Shown one piece after another: positions 26,106 through 34,649 of a DNA stretch of 39,203 nt. Within the stretch, counting starts at the first letter, position 1. Each line of letters opens with the position of its first letter. The position numbers and the translations under genes were made by a program. Source of the stretch: Spirochaetaceae bacterium (lineage in GTDB: Bacteria > Spirochaetota > Spirochaetia > DSM-27196 > PWMO01). The notes under the pieces were generated by a model, which was not told the DNA's origin, did no database searches, and worked only from the letters and a program-made list of their open reading frames with translations. Where the stretch lies: the NCBI GenBank assembly GCA_007693485.1, contig REDM01000165.1, forward strand, positions 1 through 39,203, given 5' to 3'.

Positions 26106-27584
26106 ATGGCAATGACAATCACCCCACTGACCGACGGTCTGGTGAGTATTCACCGGTCCGGAGAAGCCTTTCTCGGAATCGTCACGTACATTCCGGCCAA
26201 GCCTGTGAGCACCGCCGCACTTGCCAGGGAGAACCCTGGTCACGGCTGGATGGTTCACGGCGCGACGGTCACTCCGTGGCGCATCGCGGGGGTGACCCAG
26301 CACGAAGGACGAATCGTGCTCTACGGCGAGGCCGTCGCCGCACGTCCGCTGTCGGAGTTTCTCCGGCTCGACTGGGAGCACCTCCTGCCCTATCTTGCGC
26401 GCGTGGCAGACGGCTTTCGGGTGGCCGAGCGTGAGGGGCTGGAGATCGGGCCGGTTCACACCCGATCCATTCTCCTTACCGACGACGGCGGCCTCCTCTT
26501 CCTTCCTGCCGCGCTCTCCGCCGCCATTGCCACCCAGCAGTCTGCCGGCAACCGCATGGAGTTCTTCTCAGTCTATACCCATCCGGGTCGCACGGACCGG
26601 GAGAATCGCTCGTTTGCACTTGCGGTCATGGCGTACCGGGGGCTGACCGGCGAGTTTCCCTTCTCCACCACCGATGAAGACGAACTTCGCAACCTCATGC
26701 GCGCACGCGCGCCGATGGAGGCGTGGCTGCGAAACCCGGAGATTCTTCCCGAGGTCTCCCAACAGATCGACGCGGTACTCCGCCCCGAACACACCGATAC
26801 GATCGATGCCGCGGTATGGACCGAACGGTTTCGGCAGTGGCGTCACGAGTCGGTGTTTCGCCCCATTACCGACGAAGAGCGAAGCGAGATTCTCGCTCGG
26901 GCCGCGGTCGCCGACAAGCGATCCAGCGGGGTGTTCCGTCGCCGTGAGTTCTGGCGCAAGCACTGGAAGCGGGTTGTCACCATAGCGCTTGTTGTGGCGC
27001 TGGTGGGAAGTGTCCCGGGAACCATCATCCGCAACCGGTTGCAGCCACGGCAGACCGCGGGGCTTCCCCCCACCGAGGTGGTACGCGCCTTCTACGGTGC
27101 CATAAACGAGTTCAATCACGCGCTGATGGAAGACGCCGTGGTCGACGGCGCGGCGCGCGAAGAGATCCGCATGGTGACCAACCTCTTCGTCATGTCGCGC
27201 ATGCGCATGGCCGTAGAGATGACCTCGGGCTTCATCGACGCCGACGAGTGGCGGCGGGAGGGCAGCCCACCGATACCCGAAGGCGCCATGCCGTGGGGAA
27301 CGGCCCTGCTGGAACTGGAGCCAATCAGGGTAGAAGAGAACGAGGTCGTCTATCAGGCGCGCTTCGAAATGTGGATGCCGGGAGAGCCGGGTGAACCCGG
27401 CAGGCCGGTCGAGCAGGCACCGTCATCAACCGACACCGCCGTTGTGGAACGGGTCGCGGCGCAGGGGTTTCGCAGGACTGAGCGATTGTGGCTGCGTCCC
27501 GACGGGGAGGACTGGGTGATCTTTCGAATTCACCGAGAGGAAGAATCGGTGATCGATCCGGCCGAGTTTGACCGGGAGGAGTGA
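26106..27584 (+). CDS. Membrane protein with degenerate kinase-like cytoplasmic domain, one TM and an extracytoplasmic domain
   Basis: LLPYLARVADGFRVAEREGLEIGPVHTRSILLTDDGGLLFLPA and SFALAVMAYRGLTGEFPFSTTDEDELRNLM resemble Ser/Thr kinase C-lobe; TM RVVTIALVVALVGSVPGTII; then VVRAFYGAINEFNHALMEDAV (NTF2-like by eye). Confidence 0.65.
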   Translation: MAMTITPLTDGLVSIHRSGEAFLGIVTYIPAKPVSTAALARENPGHGWMVHGATVTPWRIAGVTQHEGRIVLYGEAVAARPLSEFLRLDWEHLLPYLARVADGFRVAEREGLEIGPVHTRSILLTDDGGLLFLPAALSAAIATQQSAGNRMEFFSVYTHPGRTDRENRSFALAVMAYRGLTGEFPFSTTDEDELRNLMRARAPMEAWLRNPEILPEVSQQIDAVLRPEHTDTIDAAVWTERFRQWRHESVFRPITDEERSEILARAAVADKRSSGVFRRREFWRKHWKRVVTIALVVALVGSVPGTIIRNRLQPRQTAGLPPTEVVRAFYGAINEFNHALMEDAVVDGAAREEIRMVTNLFVMSRMRMAVEMTSGFIDADEWRREGSPPIPEGAMPWGTALLELEPIRVEENEVVYQARFEMWMPGEPGEPGRPVEQAPSSTDTAVVERVAAQGFRRTERLWLRPDGEDWVIFRIHREEESVIDPAEFDREE

Positions 27585-27593
27585 GTCCTCACC

Positions 27594-28532
27594 ATGCGCG
27601 AGGTTTCCGGTCGCCTTGCCCTGTCGCCTGCCGCGCCTGAACTCACCGAGCGGCTTCGAGAGATACCGGCCGAAGGGCCCAACGCCGCACGGCGATTCAC
27701 CCAGAACGAAGAGTTTTTCTTCGAGCTCGATCGGCCCTTCGACGTTCTTCCAATTCCGATTCATCATCCCGTCGAAAAACTCGAACCCTCGCCCCACTAT
27801 CTTGACGCGGTGGGAAACCTTATCGATCAGACCGCTTCCTCGCTCGCCGGTGCGCTGCACGGGCTCGACTGCGCCTTCGACCCCATGCACGCATCGTGGG
27901 TCTTCTTTTTTGGTCTGCTCGCCGAAGCAGAACGTCCCACGCTCCTGCTCGTAACCGTCGATATGGCCTACCGACCGCTGGAGCACGAGGTGATTACCCG
28001 AGGCAGCAACGATATCGCACCGCGCTACCGAACCAACCGCATCTACCTCACGGTAGACTTTGTGCCGTTGCGTGACGCGGAGACGACCGACGGTACGCTG
28101 CGGGTTGGCATGGAACGATCGATCTCGCAGACCTGGATTGGCGAGACGGGTCGGGGTTACGTTACGCAGGGGATCTGGATCGACCGCGAGCTGAACCGCT
28201 TCTTCACCCGCCTCTTTCTGCCGCAGGGTGCCCGCATCTACCCCTGGTTTCCGCTGCACGCGCGCTACCGCTGCCTCTGTCACAGCCCGCTCGACATTTC
28301 CGCATCGGCACGACAGAATGCGCTGGACACGCTGCACGATGCGCGAACGATCATCCTTCCCCGGATGGACGAGATACTCGAAGAGCTGAAGGCTCAGCCG
28401 TTCTCAGACGAGCTACCGATCTTCCAGGAAATGCGCCGGCAGGTTACCCCGCACGAGGAGTGGTCCCGGATCCGCATGCGCCCCTACCTGAACGCGCAGA
28501 ACATGAAGGAGTACGTGGTTGAAGCGAAGTGA
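27594..28532 (+). CDS. Uncharacterised protein (312 aa)
   Basis: Long ORF with GGAGG upstream, coupled to murD; no recognised family. Confidence 0.7.
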   Translation: MREVSGRLALSPAAPELTERLREIPAEGPNAARRFTQNEEFFFELDRPFDVLPIPIHHPVEKLEPSPHYLDAVGNLIDQTASSLAGALHGLDCAFDPMHASWVFFFGLLAEAERPTLLLVTVDMAYRPLEHEVITRGSNDIAPRYRTNRIYLTVDFVPLRDAETTDGTLRVGMERSISQTWIGETGRGYVTQGIWIDRELNRFFTRLFLPQGARIYPWFPLHARYRCLCHSPLDISASARQNALDTLHDARTIILPRMDEILEELKAQPFSDELPIFQEMRRQVTPHEEWSRIRMRPYLNAQNMKEYVVEAK

Positions 28533-29949
28533 AACAGCAGACGGCCCATCAGCCGGTGCATTGAGCGGTGTGCGCGTCACCGTCATGGGGCTTGGTCTGC
28601 ACGGTGGCGGTCTGGCCGCGACCCGCTACCTCTGTGCTCACGGCGCGCAGGTGACCGTGACCGATCTGCGAACCGAGGAACAGCTCGCGTCGACGCTTGC
28701 GCAGCTCGGTTCGCTGCCGGTTCGGCTGGTGCTCGGTCGGCACGAGGACGACGATTTTCGCACAGCCGATATCGTACTGAAGAACCCGGCGGTTCCGCGC
28801 ACCTCGCGCTACCTGCAGCTCGCCTCCTTCATCGAAACCGATATCTCGCTCTTCCTGCGCCGCAACCCCGCGCGGGTCATTGCTATTACGGGAACCAAGG
28901 GAAAATCAACTACCGCCAGCTGCATGCACGATGCGCTCTCCCGACTTGGGGTCTCCAGCCGCCTCGGCGGAAATATTACCGTCTCTCCGCTGACCTTTGT
29001 GGATGAGCTGACCGAGGCTGACACGGTAGTGCTCGAACTCTCGTCGTTTCAGCTCGGCGACCTGCTGCTGCTTCCCGACAGCGATCCGGAGGAGCGCCGC
29101 GCGCCGCTGCTGCAACCCGAGGTCGCCGTGATCACCAATCTCATGCACGACCACATGGACTACTACGCCCGCTTCGAGGACTACTTTGCCGACAAGGCGG
29201 TGATCTTCAGCGGTCAGCCCACCGACGGCCTCACCCTGCTGCACGCCGACGACGAGTGGGGCCCCCGCTACGCCGCCCTCACCCCCGCCCGGCCGATGAT
29301 GGTGAGCGCTCACCCGCCGGCAGATGTGGCACCCGGGGCGTGGATCGACGGGGGCGAAGGGTGGATACTCACGGCTGAGGGGCCGCAGCGCATCCTCCCG
29401 CGCGAGGTGGCCCTGCTCGGCGAGCACAACCGCAAAAACCTTCTCTACGTGGCCGCGGCCCTGCGCTGTCTGGGACACCACCCCGACCGCGTGGCCGACG
29501 CGGTCTCCCGATTTGCCGGCATCCCGCACCGCATGGAGCTGGTGGCAACCATCGCGGGCGTGCGGTGGTACAACGACTCGGCGGCCACAATCGCAGAGGC
29601 TGCCCTCGCCGCCGCGGGCAGTTTTGACCGTCCGGTGCGACTGATTGGCGGCGGCAGCGATAAGGGGCTCGACGTGACTCCGTTCCGCGCGATTGCCTCG
29701 ATGGTTGCCGGCCTCTATCTGCTGGCGGGAACGGGAACGGATCGAATTGCAGCAGACCTCCGCGAAGCCGGGCTCTCATATCACGGCCCCTTCCCCACCC
29801 TCGAGGCTGCCGTTACGGCGGTAGCGACCGACGCTTCGGACGGGGAGGTGGCGGTGCTCTCGCCGGGCTGCGCGTCGTTTGGCATGTTCCGAAACGAGTT
29901 CCACCGCGGCGACTCCTTTCGGGAGCTGGTTCGCTCCCGTGCCACGTAG
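28519..29949 (+). CDS. murD: UDP-N-acetylmuramoylalanine--D-glutamate ligase
   Basis: VTVMGLGLHGGGLAATRYLCAHGAQVTVTDLR; VIAITGTKGKSTTASCMHDAL; VAVITNLMHDHMDYY; ALLGEHNRKNLLYVAAAL; WYNDSAATIAEAALAAAGSF. TTG start at 28519 with AAGGAG 7 nt upstream. Confidence 0.93.
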   Translation: MKRSETADGPSAGALSGVRVTVMGLGLHGGGLAATRYLCAHGAQVTVTDLRTEEQLASTLAQLGSLPVRLVLGRHEDDDFRTADIVLKNPAVPRTSRYLQLASFIETDISLFLRRNPARVIAITGTKGKSTTASCMHDALSRLGVSSRLGGNITVSPLTFVDELTEADTVVLELSSFQLGDLLLLPDSDPEERRAPLLQPEVAVITNLMHDHMDYYARFEDYFADKAVIFSGQPTDGLTLLHADDEWGPRYAALTPARPMMVSAHPPADVAPGAWIDGGEGWILTAEGPQRILPREVALLGEHNRKNLLYVAAALRCLGHHPDRVADAVSRFAGIPHRMELVATIAGVRWYNDSAATIAEAALAAAGSFDRPVRLIGGGSDKGLDVTPFRAIASMVAGLYLLAGTGTDRIAADLREAGLSYHGPFPTLEAAVTAVATDASDGEVAVLSPGCASFGMFRNEFHRGDSFRELVRSRAT

Positions 29950-30064
29950 CCACTGAGCCGGGTCGCCGCGTGCACGCGGGGCTACCTCGCGCCGGGAACG
30001 CCCGCGCGCGGGGATGCTGGTCGCGCACGCCGTTTTTTCCTATCATGACCCGCAGGAGGCCGAC

Positions 30065-31273
30065 ATGAGCCGCATACCCGATGAGTTCCTTCAGAGGATC
30101 CCCAAGACCGATCTTCACGTCCATCTGGACGGAAGCCTTCGCCTGTCGACACTGATCGAGCTGGCGCGCGAGCGCGACGTTCCCCTGCCCTCCTTCACCG
30201 AGGACGGCCTTCGCGAGCTGGTCTTTAAGCCTCACTACCGCGACCTCACCGAGTATCTCTCCGGTTTCCAGTGGACTTGTGCCGTTCTGCAGGATCACGA
30301 AAGCCTCGAACGCGTTGCGTACGAGCTCGCAATGGATAACGCGACCGAAGGAGTACGCTACCTCGAGGTCCGCTTTGCCCCGCAGCTCAACATGCACGAG
30401 ACCCAGTCGTTTGAAGAGGTGATGCGAGCGGTGGACGACGGGCTGCGCCGGGCGCGCACCCAACTGAACAGCGCCCTTAAGGACGGGGAGCCCCTGTTTG
30501 AGTACGGCATCATCGTCTGCGCGATGCGCTTCTTCACCGGTGGGTTCTCACGCTACTACCGCGAGTTTGTCGACGCGCACCGGTATTCCACCCCCGTGGA
30601 AATCACGCAGTACGCCTCGCTGGAGGCGGCCAAGGCGACGGTCAAGCTTCGAAACGAGAGCGACATCCAGATAGTCGGCTTTGATCTGGCGGGCGCCGAA
30701 CTTGGCAATCCCGCCGCGGTGCACGAGCGAGCCTTTGCCTGGGTCCACAAGCACTTCATCAACAAGACCGTTCACGCCGGAGAAGCGTACGGACCCGAGT
30801 CGATCTTCCAGGCCATCACCCGACTGCACGCCGACCGAATCGGCCACGGCCTGCATCTGTTCAACGAATCGCTGATTCGCTCTGAAGAGGTAACCGACCG
30901 GACCCGCTACGTAAAAAACCTCGCCAAGTTCATTGCCGACAATCGCACGACCATCGAGGTCTGCCTCACGAGTAACCTGCAAACCTCGCCCGACATCCGT
31001 CAGCCCCAAATGCACTCGCTCGGCCGCATGCTCGAAGAGAACCTCTCGGTCACCATCTGCACCGACAACCGCCTGGTATCGCACACAACCGTCACCGACG
31101 AGCTCCGCCTGGCAATCGACACCTTCGATATTTCGCCCAAGCAGTTGAAGAACATCATCGTCTACGGGTTCAAGCGCTCGTTCTTCTACCACCCCTACCC
31201 GGAGAAGCGACGCTACGTGCGAACGGTGATCGACGCCTACGAGCGGCTCGAACGCGAGTTCGGTCTGGTCTGA
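30065..31273 (+). CDS. add: Adenosine deaminase
   Basis: KTDLHVHLDGSLRLSTLIELA; VHAGEAYGPESIFQAI...ADRIGHGLHLF; VCLTSNLQT; CTDNRLVSHT. GGAGG before ATG. Confidence 0.93.
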   Translation: MSRIPDEFLQRIPKTDLHVHLDGSLRLSTLIELARERDVPLPSFTEDGLRELVFKPHYRDLTEYLSGFQWTCAVLQDHESLERVAYELAMDNATEGVRYLEVRFAPQLNMHETQSFEEVMRAVDDGLRRARTQLNSALKDGEPLFEYGIIVCAMRFFTGGFSRYYREFVDAHRYSTPVEITQYASLEAAKATVKLRNESDIQIVGFDLAGAELGNPAAVHERAFAWVHKHFINKTVHAGEAYGPESIFQAITRLHADRIGHGLHLFNESLIRSEEVTDRTRYVKNLAKFIADNRTTIEVCLTSNLQTSPDIRQPQMHSLGRMLEENLSVTICTDNRLVSHTTVTDELRLAIDTFDISPKQLKNIIVYGFKRSFFYHPYPEKRRYVRTVIDAYERLEREFGLV

Positions 31274-31308
31274 GCGATTGGTCCGGCGGAGTCGAAGCGT
31301 GATGCGGG

Positions 31309-32325
31309 TCAAAAGGAGCGTCGCACCCGCTTGAAGTAGAAGGTGCGCGCGCGCTCGGCTGCGCAGAAGAGCGCCGCACGAAGCGGCTGCACGCGCGCGT
31401 CCCAGCAGCCGGCGCGGTGCACGATCCTGCCGCCAAAACCGGTCTTGAACCGGTAGAGCCCCGCCATCGGGTGCGCCGGATCGTCCGTTGGGGGAATGCC
31501 AAACAGGTCGTAGGTACGGCAGCCGTCCTCGCGCACCCGCCGCATCGCCTCCCACTGGACGGCGTAACTCGCCATCAGATTGCGCTTCACGTTGGACGAT
31601 GCGCCGTAGAGATAGGTCGCGGAGGCGCCCACCTGCGACACCACAATCCCGGCCAGCAGATCTCCTTCGTGTTCGGCGATCAGAAGCCGCAGCCGGACAT
31701 CCGGCTCCTCGTCCGCCAGATCAAAGAGTCGCTGATAGTATTCTCCACTGTGCAGGACGATGCGGTCACGCTCGGCGGTTTCCCGGTAGAGCGCGTACCA
31801 GCGGGGCAGAAACGAACCGGAAACCTCGCGGACGGTGACCCCGCGCTTTTCGGCGAGCCGGATGTTGTAGCGCGTCTTGGGCTTCATGCTGGAAAGCAGA
31901 TCGGTGGGTTGGGGATCAAGGTCAACCACAACGGTCGATGCGGGCTGAATGTCGACCGGCGCCCGACGCAGACCCTGCGAGGTAAGGCCCGGGGCGTCCG
32001 CCTCGTGGGCAAAGTCAACGCGGAGCAGGGTAAGCCCGGTGGGGAGCCGGTCAGGAAGCGCGGAGGTAAGACGCGTTGGCAGGGTTGCCACGGTGTCCAG
32101 CGGCTGATCGGCCAGCGGGTGCGGAAGATACCCCAGTGCAAACCCCGCGCGCATCCGACGGGTCAGCAGCAGCAGCGGCCGGTCGTCGCCGCCGACGCCA
32201 GTCACCCGAAACCGATGCGCCTCCCAGCCAAACTCGGACTTCAGCCGCGCCCAGAGCTCGGTCTGCAACAAGGTGGAGCCAGCGGGCAGTTCACCGGCGG
32301 AAACCGGGACAAGCTCGACGGCCAT
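31309..32325 (-). CDS. FemAB/FemX-family peptidoglycan peptidyltransferase-like (GNAT fold) protein
   Basis: LLSSMKPKTRYNIRLAEKRGVTVRE...YGASSNVKRNLMASYAVQWEAMRRVREDGCRTYDLFGIP...GLYRFKTGFGGRIVHRAG. Confidence 0.9.
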   Translation of the reverse strand: MAVELVPVSAGELPAGSTLLQTELWARLKSEFGWEAHRFRVTGVGGDDRPLLLLTRRMRAGFALGYLPHPLADQPLDTVATLPTRLTSALPDRLPTGLTLLRVDFAHEADAPGLTSQGLRRAPVDIQPASTVVVDLDPQPTDLLSSMKPKTRYNIRLAEKRGVTVREVSGSFLPRWYALYRETAERDRIVLHSGEYYQRLFDLADEEPDVRLRLLIAEHEGDLLAGIVVSQVGASATYLYGASSNVKRNLMASYAVQWEAMRRVREDGCRTYDLFGIPPTDDPAHPMAGLYRFKTGFGGRIVHRAGCWDARVQPLRAALFCAAERARTFYFKRVRRSF

Positions 32326-32331
32326 GGGTGT

Positions 32332-34533
32332 TCAGCCCACCGGGCCGTTGGGTACCACCGGTGCGGTAACCGCCTGCCCCGCGCACTCGATCGCGGTGTC
32401 ACCCACGGTCAGGACGCGATCCTTCACCCGCAGAGGGATCGCAAAGAACGAGTCGATATCGATCTGCGACAGGGTTTCCTCGGACGGGGTGTCGCCGTGC
32501 AGAGCGAGCCGGTCTCCCGGCTTCGCATGATCGACAAAGAGCACATCGACCTTCTTGCTGCCGTCTTCGTTGGTGCCCTCGGCTGCGAGCAGCATGCCGC
32601 GGCTTTCCACACCGCGAAGCTTTGCCGGCTTGAGGTTGGAGACCAGCACAATGGTATGGCCCACGAGCTCTTCTTCGGTGTAGTGCCCCACCAGCCCTGA
32701 GACAATGGTGCGTGGTTCGCCGCTGCCGTCATCGACCTGCTCAATGAAGAGCTTGTCGGCCTTGGGGTGGCGTTCCACCGCGGTGATTTTCGCCGCCCGC
32801 AGCTCCACGCGTTCGCGGAAGCGCTCTTCCATGGTCGGCTCGGCCGCCTTCTTTGCGGCGCGCTCGGCCTGCGTTCCCGAGAAACGCGCGCGAAGCTCTT
32901 CGATCGTCTCTGCCTCGACGATGGAGAACAGAATCGTGGGAGCAGAGACGGTGGTGATTCCGCCGAGGTTGCCCAGATCGTCCCAGGTGGTAGCGTTCAG
33001 ACCCAGAAACTCCCCGATCCGCACGGCGGTATCCGGAAGGTAGGGAGCAATCAGAATCGAGAGATCACGAATCAGATAGATGAGGTTCTTCAAAAGAACG
33101 GCCGTGGCTTCCGGATTCTCCTTTCGCGTCTTCCACGGTTCTGCTTCCTGGAACACCTTGTTTCCATAGGAAGAGAGGGCAAACACAGTACGGAAGGCAT
33201 CGCGCAGCCGGGCGCCCTCGAGGTAATCGGTGATCTCCGACTCCATGGTTCGCACCGTGTTCCAGAACTCCTTCCATTCGGGACTGGTGACCGTTCCCGC
33301 GCTGTCCTCCTCAGGAAGGCTGTTTCCAAAAAACTTGGTCTGGAAAGCGAGCGTGCGGTTGACCAGGTTCCCCAGGTTTCCAATCAACTCGCCGTTGATC
33401 TTCTCGCGGAAGTCGTCCCAGGTGAAGGTGAAGTCCGACGTCTCGGGGCGGTTGTAGTAGAGATAAAACCGCCAGACGTCGGCCGGGATTCCGGTCTCCT
33501 GCGCGTCCGTGCCAAACACCCCAACCCCGCGGCTCTTGGAGAACTGGCCGCCCTCGTAGTTCAGGTATTCTGAAGAGGACATATGGTGCAGAAGAGTCCA
33601 CTTCTCTCCGGTACCGATGAGCGAACTCGGAAAGATTACCGTGTGAAAGGGGATGTTGTCTTTTCCAATGAACTGAAACAGGTCTACCTGCTCGGGGTTG
33701 CGCCACCACGCTTCCCAATTGTCGGTGAGCGAGGCGGTAATCGAGATATAGCCGATTGGAGCATCAAACCAGACGTAGAACACCTTCTCCCGAAAACCGT
33801 CCAGCGGTACGGGGATACCCCACTTCAGATCACGCGTGATGGCGCGTTCCTTGAGGCCGTCGCGGATCCATGCCTGCGTCATCTGCACGGCGTTGCGGGC
33901 CCAGCGCCCTTCCTCCGCGGCCACCTTGAGCCACACTTCCAGCCTGGGCCTGATCTTGGGAAGGTCGATGTAGAGATGACGGGTTGTTTTCATCACCGGT
34001 CTCGTGTTGTCGATAAGACTGCGCGGATCGATGAGGTCGGAGGGGTCGAGGAGTTTACCGCAGTTCTCGCACTGGTCGCCCCGGGCGTCGGCGTACCCAC
34101 AGTGCGGGCAGGTTCCGCGCACGTAGCGATCCGCGAGAAACATCTGCGACGCCTCGGAGTAGAGCTGCTCGATCTCGCGCTCGACCACGTAGCCGTTCTC
34201 GTGCAGCTTCTGAAAAATATGCTGCGTGATCTCGGTATGGTTCGGGGCCGAGGTTCGCCCGAAGTGGTCAAACGAGATGTTGAACCAGCGGTAGATCTCG
34301 CTGTGGATCTCGTAGTACCGGGTGCAGAGCTCCTTGGGAGAGATACCTTCTTCGCGTGCCCGGGTTTCGGTAGCGGTCCCGTACTCATCGGTTCCGCAGA
34401 TGTAGAGCGTCTCGTAGCCGCGCAGACGGCAGAACCGTGCAAACACATCGGCGGAGAGAACCTGAATGAGGTTTCCCAGGTGCGGAATGTTGTTGACGTA
34501 TGGCAGTGCCGAGGTGATCAGTCGCTTTTTCAT
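32332..34533 (-). CDS. metG: Methionyl-tRNA synthetase with C-terminal tRNA-binding domain
   Basis: MKKRLITSALPYVNNIPHLGNLIQVLSADVFARFCRLRGYETLYICGTDEYGTA; CPHCGYADARGDQCENCGKLLDP; FSKSRGVGVFG (KMSKS-type); C-terminal VERHPKADKLFIEQVDDGSGEPRTIVSGL. Confidence 0.97.
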   Translation of the reverse strand: MKKRLITSALPYVNNIPHLGNLIQVLSADVFARFCRLRGYETLYICGTDEYGTATETRAREEGISPKELCTRYYEIHSEIYRWFNISFDHFGRTSAPNHTEITQHIFQKLHENGYVVEREIEQLYSEASQMFLADRYVRGTCPHCGYADARGDQCENCGKLLDPSDLIDPRSLIDNTRPVMKTTRHLYIDLPKIRPRLEVWLKVAAEEGRWARNAVQMTQAWIRDGLKERAITRDLKWGIPVPLDGFREKVFYVWFDAPIGYISITASLTDNWEAWWRNPEQVDLFQFIGKDNIPFHTVIFPSSLIGTGEKWTLLHHMSSSEYLNYEGGQFSKSRGVGVFGTDAQETGIPADVWRFYLYYNRPETSDFTFTWDDFREKINGELIGNLGNLVNRTLAFQTKFFGNSLPEEDSAGTVTSPEWKEFWNTVRTMESEITDYLEGARLRDAFRTVFALSSYGNKVFQEAEPWKTRKENPEATAVLLKNLIYLIRDLSILIAPYLPDTAVRIGEFLGLNATTWDDLGNLGGITTVSAPTILFSIVEAETIEELRARFSGTQAERAAKKAAEPTMEERFRERVELRAAKITAVERHPKADKLFIEQVDDGSGEPRTIVSGLVGHYTEEELVGHTIVLVSNLKPAKLRGVESRGMLLAAEGTNEDGSKKVDVLFVDHAKPGDRLALHGDTPSEETLSQIDIDSFFAIPLRVKDRVLTVGDTAIECAGQAVTAPVVPNGPVG

Positions 34534-34541
34534 AACTCGTC

Positions 34542-34571
34542 ACTATAGGTTTGCCCTGAACGGCGTGTCAA
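34542..34571 (-). promoter_or_regulatory. metG promoter TTGACA-18-TATAGT
   Basis: Minus strand -35 TTGACA (34571-34566), -10 TATAGT (34547-34542), ATG at 34533, 8 nt downstream of the -10. Confidence 0.7.
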
Positions 34572-34582
34572 GGACAGCACTC

Positions 34583-34612
34583 TTGACTCCGTGTGCACCG
34601 CTCACCTATAGT
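34583..34612 (+). promoter_or_regulatory. ABC operon promoter TTGACT-18-TATAGT
   Basis: -35 34583-34588, -10 34607-34612, same ACCTATAGTGA context as the divergent metG promoter. Confidence 0.7.
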
Positions 34613-34649
34613 GACCCTCATATTCATACACAAAAGGAGTGATGAAACC

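Noticed and set aside
31070-31085. CTDNRLVS in adenosine deaminase instead of TDDP
   Set aside because: The TDNRL variant is, to my knowledge, found in other bacterial adenosine deaminases, so it is not an anomaly.
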